The notes: a model not told the origin generated them from the letters alone. A stretch of DNA of 64,000 nucleotides from Amycolatopsis sp. CA-128772 (GCF_002904295.1 NZ_PPHG01000005.1:94078-158077), one strand, 5' to 3'; shown: positions 9,037-18,196, numbered from the stretch's first letter. Numbers and translations are program-made.

Positions 9037-10689
9037 GTGAGCCAGCCGATCCTGATGACCGTCGACGACGATCCCGCCGTGTCCCGTTCGGTCGCCCGTG
9101 ACCTGCGGCGCCGCTACGGCAAGGACTACCGCGTCATCCGCGCCGACTCCGGCCCGGACGCCCTCGACGCGCTGCGCGAGATCAAGCTGCGCGGCGACGC
9201 CGTCGCGGCCATCCTCGCCGACTACCGGATGCCGCAGATGGACGGGATCGCCTTCCTCGAGAAGGCGATGGACCTGTTCCCGCACGCCCGCCGCGCCCTG
9301 CTGACCGCCTACGCCGACACCGACGCCGCCATCCAGGCGATCAACGTCGTCGACGTCGACCACTACCTGCTCAAGCCGTGGGACCCGCCGGAGGAGAAGC
9401 TCTACCCGGTGATCGACGCCCTGGTCGAGACCTGGAAAGCGGTCGGCGACCGGCCGGTCGAGGAGGTCAAGCTCCTCGGCCACAAGTACTCGTCGCCGTC
9501 GTTCCACATGCGCGACTTCCTCGCGCGCAACGCCGTGCCCTACCGCTGGTACTCCGTCGACGAGGACGAGGGCAAGCGCCTGCTCCAGGCCGCCGGCGCC
9601 ACCCGGGACGACATCCCGGTGGTCGTCACGCCGGACGGCACCGTCCTCAAGCAGCCGTCGGGCGGCGAGATCGCCGACGCGGTCGGTTTGTCGACCCGGC
9701 CGGCGCAGGAGTTCTACGACCTCGTCGTGATCGGCGGCGGCCCCGCTGGCCTCGGCGCCGCGGTGTACGGCGCCTCGGAGGGCCTGCGCACGGTGCTCGT
9801 CGAGAAGAAGGCCACCGGCGGCCAGGCCGGCACGAGCTCGCGCATCGAGAACTACCTCGGCTTCCCGGACGGCGTCTCCGGCGCGCAGCTGACCGACCGG
9901 GCGCGGCGCCAGGCGCAGAAGTTCGGCGCCGAGGTGCTGACCGCGCGCGACGTCGTCGGCCTGGAGGCCCGCGGCTCACAGCGGGTGATCACCTTCGGTG
10001 ACGGCAGCGAGATCGCCGCGCACTCGGTGATCCTCGCCAGCGGCGTCACCTACCGCGCCCTCGAGGCCGACGGCGTCGAGGAGCTCACCGGCCGCGGCGT
10101 CTACTACGGCTCGGCCGCGACCGAGGCCCCCGAGTGCAAGGGCGAGCACGTCTACATCGTCGGCGGCGCCAACTCCGCCGGGCAGGCCGCGGTGTTCTTC
10201 GCCAAGCACGCCAGCGACGTCACGATCCTGGTGCGCGGCCACTCCCTGGAAGCGTCGATGTCACACTACCTGATCGAGCAGATCGCCGGCATCGGCAACA
10301 TCCACGTCCGCACGCACACCACCGTCAAGGAGGTGCACGGCGACGGGCACCTCGAGCGGCTCACGCTCTGCGAGAACGGCGTCACCGAGACGGTCGAGGC
10401 CGGGCACCTGTTCATCTTCATCGGCGCCGCCCCGCGCACCGACTGGCTCGGCAACGGCATCCACCGCGACGACCACGGCTTCGTCCGCACCGGGCCCGAC
10501 CTGCTGACCGCCGGGCAGCGGCCGGCCGGCTGGCCGCTCGACCGCAACCCGCACTACCTCGAGTCGTCGATCCCGGGCGTGTTCGTGGCCGGTGACGTGC
10601 GGTCGCAGTCAGTCAAGCGGGTGGCCTCTGCGGTCGGCGAAGGCGCGATGGCCGTGACGCTGGTACACCGGTACCTGGAGGAACAATGA
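9037..10689 (+). CDS. Response-regulator / glutaredoxin-like / thioredoxin-reductase-like fusion
   Basis: Three domains in 550 residues. Residues 1-~140 are a receiver domain with the acidic pocket DDD at 10-12, phospho-acceptor D62 in LADYRMPQMDG, and the switch LLTAY and YLLKPW lysine. Residues ~150-225 look like a thioredoxin/glutaredoxin fold without cysteines. Residues ~228-548 are a TrxR-type flavoprotein with FAD motif VIGGGPAGLGAA and NAD(P) motif YIVGGANSAGQAA. The redox CxxC of thioredoxin reductases is replaced (GSAATEAPEC), so it is unlikely to reduce thioredoxin. The 4-nt ATGA overlap with a histidine kinase makes that kinase the obvious partner. It probably joins phosphorylation to NAD(P)H/FAD chemistry; the output is unknown. 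Confidence 0.85.
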   Translation: MSQPILMTVDDDPAVSRSVARDLRRRYGKDYRVIRADSGPDALDALREIKLRGDAVAAILADYRMPQMDGIAFLEKAMDLFPHARRALLTAYADTDAAIQAINVVDVDHYLLKPWDPPEEKLYPVIDALVETWKAVGDRPVEEVKLLGHKYSSPSFHMRDFLARNAVPYRWYSVDEDEGKRLLQAAGATRDDIPVVVTPDGTVLKQPSGGEIADAVGLSTRPAQEFYDLVVIGGGPAGLGAAVYGASEGLRTVLVEKKATGGQAGTSSRIENYLGFPDGVSGAQLTDRARRQAQKFGAEVLTARDVVGLEARGSQRVITFGDGSEIAAHSVILASGVTYRALEADGVEELTGRGVYYGSAATEAPECKGEHVYIVGGANSAGQAAVFFAKHASDVTILVRGHSLEASMSHYLIEQIAGIGNIHVRTHTTVKEVHGDGHLERLTLCENGVTETVEAGHLFIFIGAAPRTDWLGNGIHRDDHGFVRTGPDLLTAGQRPAGWPLDRNPHYLESSIPGVFVAGDVRSQSVKRVASAVGEGAMAVTLVHRYLEEQ

Positions 10690-12107
10690 GCGCACTGCCG
10701 CGGGAAGAGCTTCGCGGCCTCTTCCTGTTCGAACACCTTTCCGAAGCCCAGCTCGACTGGGTCGCCGCCAACGCCGTGGCCGAGGAGTACGAGGGCGATT
10801 CCTTCGTCATCCGCGAGGGCGACGAGGCGACCTGCTTCTACGTGATCCTGAACGGCGCCGTCCGGATGACGCGCCTGGTCAGCGGCACCGAAGTCGAGAC
10901 GAACCGGTCCGACCAGCGCGGCGCCTACTTCGGCGCGACGCAGTTCTTCGTCCACCAGGAAGCCGAGCACCGCTACGGCGCTTCGGTGCAGGCGCTGAGC
11001 GACCTGACGCTGCTCGCGCTGCCCGCCGCCGAGTTCTCGGTCGAGTTCCGCCGGTGGTTCCCGATGGCCACGCACCTGCTGGAGGGCATGTACCTCGGCT
11101 GGCGCAACAGCGACACGGTGATCGGCTCGCGGCGGCGGCTGCTGGCGCTCGGTGAGCTGTCGGCCGGCCTGACGCACGAGCTGAACAACCCGGCCGCGGC
11201 CGCCGTCCGGGCCACGTCCGCCCTGCGGGAACGCGTCGCCGGGATGCGGCACAAGCTCGCCTTCCTGGCCAAGAAGGACATCGACCCGGAGCTGCTCTAC
11301 CAGCTCATCGACGTCCAGGAACGCCTGGTCAAGCAGGTCGCGCAGGCGGAGAAGCTGACCGCGATGCAGCAGGCCGACCGCGAGGACGAGATCGGCGACT
11401 GGTTCGACGACCGCGGCATCGACGGCGGCTGGGACCTCGCCGACATCTACGTCCGCGCCGGCCTGACCACGACCGACCTGGACAACGTCCTGGAGCAGGT
11501 CGGCGACACCTTCATCGACGGCGCCGTCCGCTGGCTCGCCTACGCGCTCGAAACCGAGATGCTGATGGGCGAGATCGAGGACTCGACCACCCGGATCTCC
11601 GCACTGGTCGGCAAGGCCAAGCAGTACTCGCAGATGGACCGGGCGCCGCACCAGTGGGTCGACGTCCACGACGGCCTCGACTCCACGCTGGTGATGCTGT
11701 CCGGCAAGATCGGCGGCGGCGTCCGGGTCGTCAAGGAGTACGACCGCACCCTGCCGAAGGTCCCGGCGTACCCGGCCGAGCTGAACCAGGTCTGGACGAA
11801 CATCATCGACAACGCCCTCGGCGCGATGAAGGGCGACGGCACGCTGACGCTGCGCACGTGGGGCGAGAACGACCAGATCCGCGTCGAAATCGGCGACACC
11901 GGCCCGGGTATTCCCGCGGACATCAAGCCGCGCATCTTCGAGCCGTTCTTCACGACGAAGCCGGTCGGCGAGGGCACCGGGCTGGGCCTGGACATCTCGT
12001 GGAAGATCGTCGTCGAACGGCACCAGGGCGACCTGCGCGTCGAATCCGAGCCGGGGAACACGCGGTTCGAGGTCTGCCTGCCGACGGCCGAGCAGGCCTC
12101 GCTCTGA
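10686..12107 (+). CDS. Sensor histidine kinase with N-terminal cyclic-nucleotide-binding domain
   Basis: 473 residues. Residues ~10-130 are a CRP/cNMP-binding beta-roll (DSFVIREGDEATCFYVILNG). An H-box follows, ALGELSAGLTHELNNPAAAA, with phospho-acceptor His about residue 164. The C-terminal ATPase domain shows the N-box (QVWTNIIDNALGAM), G1 (GDTGPGIPADI), F (IFEPFFTT) and G2 (GEGTGLGLDI). No transmembrane segments are visible, so it is cytosolic. It overlaps the upstream receiver-flavoprotein gene by 4 nt and its stop overlaps the following esterase start (TGATG), indicating one transcript. The input ligand of the cNMP domain is not known. Confidence 0.9.
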   Translation: MSALPREELRGLFLFEHLSEAQLDWVAANAVAEEYEGDSFVIREGDEATCFYVILNGAVRMTRLVSGTEVETNRSDQRGAYFGATQFFVHQEAEHRYGASVQALSDLTLLALPAAEFSVEFRRWFPMATHLLEGMYLGWRNSDTVIGSRRRLLALGELSAGLTHELNNPAAAAVRATSALRERVAGMRHKLAFLAKKDIDPELLYQLIDVQERLVKQVAQAEKLTAMQQADREDEIGDWFDDRGIDGGWDLADIYVRAGLTTTDLDNVLEQVGDTFIDGAVRWLAYALETEMLMGEIEDSTTRISALVGKAKQYSQMDRAPHQWVDVHDGLDSTLVMLSGKIGGGVRVVKEYDRTLPKVPAYPAELNQVWTNIIDNALGAMKGDGTLTLRTWGENDQIRVEIGDTGPGIPADIKPRIFEPFFTTKPVGEGTGLGLDISWKIVVERHQGDLRVESEPGNTRFEVCLPTAEQASL

Positions 12108-13600
12108 TGGCTTCCGTCCCGACGGTCACGACCGAACTCGGGGCGCTGGTCGGGCTGGCGGGCGACGGTGTCCGCGTGTGGCGCGGGATCCCGTACGCCC
12201 GCCCGCCCGTCGGCGAGCTGCGGTGGAAGGCACCGCAGCCGCCGGCGCTGTCCGGTGGCGTGCACGTCGCGACGGAGTACGGGCCGCACGCGATGCAGGC
12301 GCCGGACCCGATGAACCCGACGGCCGTCTGCGACGAAGACTGCCTGTACCTCAACGTCTGCACGCCCGAAGGCCCCGTGCCGGAGGGCGGCTGGCCGGTA
12401 TTGTTCTGGCTGCACGGCGGCGGCTACCGCGTCGGCCACGGCGAGCAGCTGGGGGACGGCGAGGAGTTCGCGCGCGCCGGGATCGTCGTGGTCACCGTCA
12501 ACTACCGGCTCGGTTCGCTCGGCTTCCTGCACCTCGGCGGGATCTTCGGCTCGTCCGAGGTGGACGCCGGTGTTTGCGGGTTCCTCGACCAGGTCGAGGC
12601 CTTGAAGTGGGTGCGCCGCAACATCTCCGCGTTCGGCGGGGACCCGGCGCGGATCACCGTCTACGGCGTTTCGGCGGGCGCGAAGAGCGTCGGGAACCTG
12701 ATGGGCAGCCCGCTCGGCACGGGGCTGTTCGCGCAGGCGATCAGCAGTTCCGGCGGCGCCGACCACGTCGCCACGCCGGAAGCGGGGACGGCGCTGGCGC
12801 GGCGGCTGCTCGACGAGGTCGGCTGCCACGACCTCGCCGCGCTGCGGGCGTTGCCCGCCAAGGAGTTCGTCGAGGCGCAGGAGCGGATCCTGAGCGGGTT
12901 CCAGGCGCTGTGGCTCTGGCGCCCGACGCTGCACCCCCGCGTGCTGCCGGAGGTGCCGATCGAGCCGATCCGGCGGGGGAGCGCGGCCGGCGTCTCGCTG
13001 CTCGTGGGCTGCAACAGCAACGAGGGCAGCACGTACGCGCTGATGCTCGGCGACGACGTCGCGACCGCTCCGGCTTCCGATGTGCTCCAGGGCATTCTCG
13101 GTGACAAAGGCGCTTCGCAGCTTCTCGAGACGTATCTTCGCCGCGTCCCCGACCTCAAGGCCGCGAAGATCGCCGCAATGGGCGACGAGCGCTACGGCAT
13201 CCCGACGCAGCGCCTCGCCGACGCGCAGTCCGCCTACGCGGCCGTCTACCGCTACCGCATCGACATCGCCGCGCCCGGCGTCCCCGAGCAGCTCGACGGC
13301 GGCCACGGCACCGAGACGACGATGGCGTGGAAGACACCGCTGCCGCTCGCCTCGCAGGGTTCCGCCGTCAACCCGAAGCGGGAACGCGCGGCGTTGCTCA
13401 TCCACCGCGCCTGGGTGCGGTTCATCCGCGACGGCGTCGCGGACGCGGACGGCCCCGAGTGGCCCCCGTACGGCCCCGAACTCCGGCCGGTGCTGGTTTT
13501 CCGGGAAGACACCGACCTGGTGCTCGACCCACGCTCCGACGAGCGAACAGCCTGGGGCGACACGGAATGGGCGTCCGGGACCTGGTTCCCGGTGACCTGA
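12107..13600 (+). CDS. Type B carboxylesterase
   Basis: The ATG at 12107 overlaps the kinase stop, giving 497 residues. Type-B carboxylesterase signatures are present: WRGIPYARPPVGELRW near the N-terminus, EDCLYLNVCTP, the oxyanion-hole HGGGYR, and the nucleophile elbow VYGVSAGAKS, where Val replaces the usual Glu before the serine. Late elements include the acidic residue in NEGSTYALM and a His in GGHGTET. There is no signal peptide, so it acts in the cytoplasm on small carboxylic esters; natural substrate unknown. It lies last in the receiver-flavoprotein/kinase operon. Confidence 0.88.
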   Translation: MASVPTVTTELGALVGLAGDGVRVWRGIPYARPPVGELRWKAPQPPALSGGVHVATEYGPHAMQAPDPMNPTAVCDEDCLYLNVCTPEGPVPEGGWPVLFWLHGGGYRVGHGEQLGDGEEFARAGIVVVTVNYRLGSLGFLHLGGIFGSSEVDAGVCGFLDQVEALKWVRRNISAFGGDPARITVYGVSAGAKSVGNLMGSPLGTGLFAQAISSSGGADHVATPEAGTALARRLLDEVGCHDLAALRALPAKEFVEAQERILSGFQALWLWRPTLHPRVLPEVPIEPIRRGSAAGVSLLVGCNSNEGSTYALMLGDDVATAPASDVLQGILGDKGASQLLETYLRRVPDLKAAKIAAMGDERYGIPTQRLADAQSAYAAVYRYRIDIAAPGVPEQLDGGHGTETTMAWKTPLPLASQGSAVNPKRERAALLIHRAWVRFIRDGVADADGPEWPPYGPELRPVLVFREDTDLVLDPRSDERTAWGDTEWASGTWFPVT

Positions 13601-13682
13601 GACCGATCCTTCACCCGCCGTTCACTTCGAACCGGCTCGCTCCCGCGTCCAATGAGCGAAAGCCCGTCGAGGGGAGTGGCTC

Positions 13683-14756
13683 GTGAAACGCCGGGTGTCG
13701 ATCGGACTGGCCGTGGTGCTGGTGCTGGCCGTCGCGGGGGTGATCATCTGGGGCCGCGGCGACGGCACCGCGTCCAGTGCCGCGACGGTCCGCGGGGTGA
13801 TCGGTTCGGAAAAGCAGGCCTTCTTCACCGACCAGCGCGTCATCGACGCCTTCGCCCGGCACGGCCTGAAGGTCGAGGTCGACACGGCCGGGTCGCGGCA
13901 GCTCGCGACGACCGTCGACCTCGGGAAGTACGCGTTCGCGTTCCCGTCGTCGTCGCCCGCGGCGCAGAAGATCCAGCGCGACCGCAAGGTCACCACGGTC
14001 TACACGCCGTTCCAGTCGCCGATGGCGGTCGCGACCTTCGAGCCGATCGTTTCCCTGCTGCGGGCCGACGGCGTGGTGCACAAGGGCGCCGGCGACTACG
14101 ACGTCCTCGACGTCGCGAAGTACCTCGACCTCGCGCAGGCCGGCACGCGCTGGGACCAGCTGCCCGGCAACACCGCCTACCCGGCGCGCAAGAACGTCCT
14201 GGTCACCACGACCGACCCGCGCGAGTCGAACTCCGCGGCCATGTACCTGTCCATCGTTTCCTTCGTGGCCAACGGGAACGCCGTCGTCAGCACGCCGGAG
14301 CAGGAGGCGAAGGTGCTGCCGTCGGTGGCGAAGCTGTTCCTGGACCAGGGGTACACGCAGAACAGCACCGAGGGGCCGTTCGAGGACTACCTGTCGGCCG
14401 GCATGGGCAAGACGCCGCTGGCGCTGATCTACGAGTCGCAGTTCGTCGGCCGCGTGGTGCGCGGCGACGGCTCGATCCGGCCGGACATGCGGATGCTCTA
14501 CACCGCGCCGACCGTGTACTCGAAGCACACGCTCGTCCCGCTGTCGGGTGACGGCGACAAGGTCGGGCAGCTGCTCACGACCGACCCCGAGCTGGGCAGG
14601 CTCGCCGCGACCTACGGCTTCCGCACGACCGACCCGAAGCTGTTCGCCGAGGTCGCCGCGCCGGCCCACGCGCCCGCCGACCTGGTGGACGCGGTCGAAC
14701 CGCCGTCGTTCGAAACGCTCGAGCGGCTGCTCGACGCCGTCGGCAAGCAGTACTGA
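13683..14756 (+). CDS. Membrane-anchored periplasmic-binding-like protein of the TelA cluster
   Basis: 357 residues from a GTG start after GAGGGGAGTG. Residues 1-~25 are a non-cleaved-looking membrane anchor (VSIGLAVVLVLAVAGVIIW); the rest is an extracellular alpha/beta protein. The pattern GVIGSEKQAFFTDQRVIDAF and DPRESNSAAMYLSIVSFVANG resembles type-2 extracellular substrate-binding proteins (compare the corresponding DPSASNSGFSALV segment of the third gene in this cluster). No importer permease is nearby. It is separated by one base from the TelA-family gene, so it most likely works with it rather than with a classic ABC transporter. Function unknown. Confidence 0.7.
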   Translation: MKRRVSIGLAVVLVLAVAGVIIWGRGDGTASSAATVRGVIGSEKQAFFTDQRVIDAFARHGLKVEVDTAGSRQLATTVDLGKYAFAFPSSSPAAQKIQRDRKVTTVYTPFQSPMAVATFEPIVSLLRADGVVHKGAGDYDVLDVAKYLDLAQAGTRWDQLPGNTAYPARKNVLVTTTDPRESNSAAMYLSIVSFVANGNAVVSTPEQEAKVLPSVAKLFLDQGYTQNSTEGPFEDYLSAGMGKTPLALIYESQFVGRVVRGDGSIRPDMRMLYTAPTVYSKHTLVPLSGDGDKVGQLLTTDPELGRLAATYGFRTTDPKLFAEVAAPAHAPADLVDAVEPPSFETLERLLDAVGKQY

Positions 14757-14757
14757 C

Positions 14758-15885
14758 ATGGACTTCGCGCTCACCCCTCCCGAGCCGGTCACCGCGATCC
14801 CGGCCGAGCGGGCCGCCGGGCTGATCACGCTCGGTTCCGACACACGGACGGAAATCACCGTTCGCGCCTCGGAGTTCGCGTCCCGGCTCGAAGCCCTCGA
14901 CGTCCGTTCGCCGGAGTTCACCGATCTGCTGGACGAGCTGCTGGCGGTCGGCGAGGCCGACATGCGCGCGGCGGCCGGCGTCGCGGGGACGATGCTCGAC
15001 CGGTCCCTGCGCGGTACGACGGCTCCGCAGGACGGCGTCACGACGAGCCTCGCGAGCCTGCGCCGGACCGTCGCCGAGCTCGATCCGGCGAAGCTGCCGC
15101 TCACCGGCCGCAAGCTGCTGGGGATGTTCCCGGTCGCGGCCGGCGCGAAGCGGGCGCTGGACCGCTACCGGGCGGCGAACGAGCCGGTCAACGCCCTGGT
15201 CCTCGACCTGCGCGGCCGCCAGGACGTCCTGCGCCGCGACAACGCCGCGATCAAGGGCGAGCGCGAGCGGCTGTGGAAGGTGATGGGAAAGCTCGCCGAA
15301 GCGGCCGCCCTGGCCGAGGCCGTCGACGGTGCGATCGAGCGGCAGGCCTCGGTGTTCGACCTCGCGGATCCCGGGCGCGCGCAGGTCTTGCGTGGCGACG
15401 TGCTGTACCCGATCCGGCAGCGCCACCAGGACCTGCTGACCCAGCTCGCGGTCAGCGCGCAGGGCTACCTCGCGCTGGACCTGGTGCGCAAGAACAACGA
15501 CGAGCTGATCCGCGGGGTCGAGCGGGCGGTGTCGACGACGGTGTCCGCGCTGCGAATCGCGTTGCTGGTCAGCGGGGCGCTGGCGAGCCAGCGGGACGTC
15601 CTCGACGAAGTCGCGGCCCTGCAAACGACCACCGACGGGCTGATCCGCGCCAACGCCGAGCTGCTGGACCGGCAGTCCGCGGAGATCCGCCGGGCGAGCA
15701 GCGACCCGGCCGTTGCGACCGAGACGATCCGGCAGTCCTTCGACCGGATCTACGCCTCGATCGACGCGATCGACGGGTTCCGCGCCGACGCCGTCACCGC
15801 GATGGCGGCGACCGTCGAGTCGCTGTCCGGCGAGATCCGCCGCGCCGAAGACCACCTGCGCCGTTCGCACGAGGGGGAAGCATGA
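14758..15885 (+). CDS. TelA/YceH family toxic-anion-resistance protein
   Basis: The ATG at 14758, one base after the upstream stop, gives 375 residues. The protein is almost entirely alpha-helical with long coiled-coil stretches, and shows family features such as PLTGRKLLGMFPVAAGAKRA and YPIRQRHQDLLTQLAVSAQG. TelA-like proteins are linked to tellurite and cell-envelope stress resistance and are commonly encoded with XpaC-like partners. It is cytosolic or peripheral, with no signal or transmembrane helix. Its stop overlaps the next start (ATGA). The open frame reaching upstream to 14548 is a shadow of the preceding gene. Confidence 0.82.
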   Translation: MDFALTPPEPVTAIPAERAAGLITLGSDTRTEITVRASEFASRLEALDVRSPEFTDLLDELLAVGEADMRAAAGVAGTMLDRSLRGTTAPQDGVTTSLASLRRTVAELDPAKLPLTGRKLLGMFPVAAGAKRALDRYRAANEPVNALVLDLRGRQDVLRRDNAAIKGERERLWKVMGKLAEAAALAEAVDGAIERQASVFDLADPGRAQVLRGDVLYPIRQRHQDLLTQLAVSAQGYLALDLVRKNNDELIRGVERAVSTTVSALRIALLVSGALASQRDVLDEVAALQTTTDGLIRANAELLDRQSAEIRRASSDPAVATETIRQSFDRIYASIDAIDGFRADAVTAMAATVESLSGEIRRAEDHLRRSHEGEA

Positions 15886-17483
15886 GGAAGGTCCTGGCGC
15901 TCGCTTTGAGCGCGTTGCTGCTGGCCGGCTGTTCCGAGCCTTCGACGGCTCCGCTGGGCGAGCCGGAGCCGGGGACGCTGCGGATCCTCGCGGGCAGCGA
16001 GCTCGCCGACCTGCAGCCGGTGCTCGACGAGGCCGTCCAGGCCACCGGCGTGAAGGTCAAGTTCACCTTCACGGGGACCCTCGAGGGCGCCGAAGCGCTG
16101 GCGAACGGCAGCGTCGACGGGAAGTACGACGCGGTGTGGTTCTCCTCCAACCGGTATCCCGCCGGGCTCCCCGAAGCGGCGAAACGGCTCGGAAACCAGG
16201 TGAAGATCATGAGCTCGCCGGTGGTGCTCGGCCTGGCCGCCTCGGTCGTGCAGCGGCTCGGCTGGGCGGGCCGGCCGGTCAGCTGGGGCGAGATCGCCGC
16301 GCAGGCCGGGAAGAAGGCGTTCAGCTACGGGATGACCGACCCGTCGGCGTCGAACTCCGGGTTCTCGGCGCTGGTCGGGGTCGCGTCGGCGCTGGCCGGC
16401 GCGGGCAACGCGATCGATGTCCGGCAGATCGCTTCGGTCACACCGCAGCTGACGCAGTTCTTCGGGGCCCAGGCGCTTTCGGCGGGTTCTTCGGGCTGGC
16501 TGTCGGACGCGTACGTCCGGCGTGCGACCGGCCCGGACCGGGTCGACGGACTGATCAACTACGAGTCCGTGCTGCTGTCGGCGAACGCGTCCGGGAAGCT
16601 GCCCGAGCCGCTCACGCTGATCTACCCGAGCGACGGCGTCGTCACCGCCGACTACCCGCTCACCCTGCTGGCGTCCGCCGGTGACGACGCGCGCTCGGCC
16701 CACCAGCGGCTCGCGGACCACCTGCGGACGCCTGCGGTCCAGCAGCGGATCATGGAGACCACCGGGCGGCGTCCGGTCGTGCCCGGGGTCGCGCTGGGGC
16801 CGCAGTTCGCGCAGCGGGACCTCGTCGAACTGCCGTTCCCGGCGACGCAGCAGGCGGTCGACGCGTTGCTGTCGGCGTACTTCGACAAGCTCCGGCGGCC
16901 CTCGCGGACGCTCTACGTGCTCGACACGTCCGGCTCGATGGCGGGCGGGCGGATCGACGCGCTGCGCTCGGCGCTCGTGGGACTGACCGGCGCGGACACC
17001 TCGTTGACCGGCCGGTTCCGGCGGTTCCGGAGCCGGGAGGAGGTGACCGTGCTGCCGTTCAGCACCGGGCCGGCGGCGCCGCGGACGTTCACCGTGCCAC
17101 CGGAAAACCCGGCGGTGGAGCTGGCGCGCATCAAGGCGTTCGCCGAGGGGCTTTCGGCTCGTGGCGGGACGGCGATCTACGACAGCCTTTCCCGCGGGTA
17201 CCAGGTGCTGGCGCCGTTGACGGCCGCGGATCCGGACCGGTTCACCTCGATCGTGCTGATGACCGACGGGGAGAACGCGAACGGGTCGTCGCTGCCGGAC
17301 TTCCTGGCGTCCCTGGGGTCGCTGCCGGCCGCGGTGAGGCAGGTGCCGGTGTTCACGGTCCTGTTCGGCGAAGGCAGCAGCGACGAGCTGACCCAGGTCG
17401 CGACGCGGACCGGCGGCAAGGTGTTCGACGCGCGCGACGTCCAGCTGTCCCGGGTGTTCCAGGAGATTCGCGGGTACCAATGA
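15882..17483 (+). CDS. VWA-domain lipoprotein with substrate-binding-like N-terminal domain
   Basis: 533 residues. A lipoprotein signal ends with LLLAGC (lipidated Cys17). Residues ~30-330 form a type-2 substrate-binding fold (LRILAGSELADLQPVLDEAV, DGKYDAVWFSS, SYGMTDPSASNSGFSALV). Residues ~345-530 are a von Willebrand A domain with an intact metal-ion adhesion site: VLDTSGSMAG, then GGTAIYDSL, then LMTDGENANG. The fusion of a binding domain to a VWA module on one lipid-anchored chain suggests sensing of an extracellular ligand coupled to protein-protein assembly. It overlaps its neighbours by 4 nt on both sides, so the four genes are translationally coupled. Confidence 0.85.
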   Translation: MRKVLALALSALLLAGCSEPSTAPLGEPEPGTLRILAGSELADLQPVLDEAVQATGVKVKFTFTGTLEGAEALANGSVDGKYDAVWFSSNRYPAGLPEAAKRLGNQVKIMSSPVVLGLAASVVQRLGWAGRPVSWGEIAAQAGKKAFSYGMTDPSASNSGFSALVGVASALAGAGNAIDVRQIASVTPQLTQFFGAQALSAGSSGWLSDAYVRRATGPDRVDGLINYESVLLSANASGKLPEPLTLIYPSDGVVTADYPLTLLASAGDDARSAHQRLADHLRTPAVQQRIMETTGRRPVVPGVALGPQFAQRDLVELPFPATQQAVDALLSAYFDKLRRPSRTLYVLDTSGSMAGGRIDALRSALVGLTGADTSLTGRFRRFRSREEVTVLPFSTGPAAPRTFTVPPENPAVELARIKAFAEGLSARGGTAIYDSLSRGYQVLAPLTAADPDRFTSIVLMTDGENANGSSLPDFLASLGSLPAAVRQVPVFTVLFGEGSSDELTQVATRTGGKVFDARDVQLSRVFQEIRGYQ

Positions 17484-18040
17484 TGCTGCGCTACCTGGGA
17501 ACGACCAAGAACCTCGCCGGCTGCGTCGGCGGGCTGGTCGGCGTCGGCCTGTACCTGGTGGGGGCGGTCGGGTGGTTCTGGCCGTTCGTCGTGGTGGCGC
17601 TCTACGCCGCGGGCGCTTTGCTGGCGCCGGGGGAGAAGGTGCGGCTCGTCGCCGACTCGTCGGTTGCGCTACGGCAGTCGCTGGACGAGCTGGAGGCCAC
17701 GGTCTCGGCGTCCCGCCTTCCGGCGTCCTGTGTGGACACGGTCGGCCGGATCGTCGAAGTGCTGCGTGACCTGCTTTCGCGGCCTTCGCGGCTTGCGGCG
17801 GATCCCGATCTGCAGCACGCCGTCGTCCGGCTGGCGGGCACGGATCTGCCGCTGTCGCTGGAAACCTACCTCAACCTGCCGTGGTGGTTCGCGGCCCGGC
17901 GCGCCGGCGCGGGCGAGGAACTGGTGGCACAGCTGGCTTTGCTCGAGGCGGAGGCGCACCGGGTGGCCGAGCGGTTCTACGCGGCGGAGGTCGATCGGCA
18001 GGCCGACCACACGCGGTACCTGCGGGATCGGGACGCCTGA
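17480..18040 (+). CDS. Small membrane protein, XpaC-like, last gene of TelA cluster
   Basis: 186 residues. Two N-terminal transmembrane helices (GGLVGVGLYLVGAVGWFWPF and VVVALYAAGALLAP) are followed by a cytosolic helical domain. That topology and its place directly downstream of a TelA gene fit the XpaC/YceG partner seen with TelA-type proteins, but sequence similarity cannot be judged by eye. The start ATG overlaps the VWA gene stop by 4 nt. It ends the coupled cluster; no clear terminator follows. Confidence 0.6.
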   Translation: MMLRYLGTTKNLAGCVGGLVGVGLYLVGAVGWFWPFVVVALYAAGALLAPGEKVRLVADSSVALRQSLDELEATVSASRLPASCVDTVGRIVEVLRDLLSRPSRLAADPDLQHAVVRLAGTDLPLSLETYLNLPWWFAARRAGAGEELVAQLALLEAEAHRVAERFYAAEVDRQADHTRYLRDRDA

Positions 18041-18070
18041 GCCGGGTTCCACCCCTGTGAGTGATGATGT

Positions 18071-18086
18071 TCGAACGCGCGTTCGA
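18071..18086. promoter_or_regulatory. LexA (SOS) box, apparently orphaned
   Basis: TCGAACGCGCGTTCGA is a perfect 16-bp palindrome and an exact match to the actinobacterial SOS consensus TCGAAC-N4-GTTCGA. It sits in the 156-bp gap between two convergent genes. On the plus strand a good ribosome site (AAAGGGGGAGCG) and ATG at 18140 follow at promoter-like distance. The frame they open runs antisense into the next gene and resembles nothing recognisable. It may be the promoter of a deleted DNA-damage-inducible gene. Confidence 0.75.
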
Positions 18087-18196
18087 GTAGCTTGGTCGTT
18101 GTGAGCCGGCTCGGTTCACCACGGCAAAGGGGGAGCGTTATGGGCGCGCAGCGAGTTTCGGCAGGGTCAGGGTCATGGCCGCGGTGGTCAGCCAGC

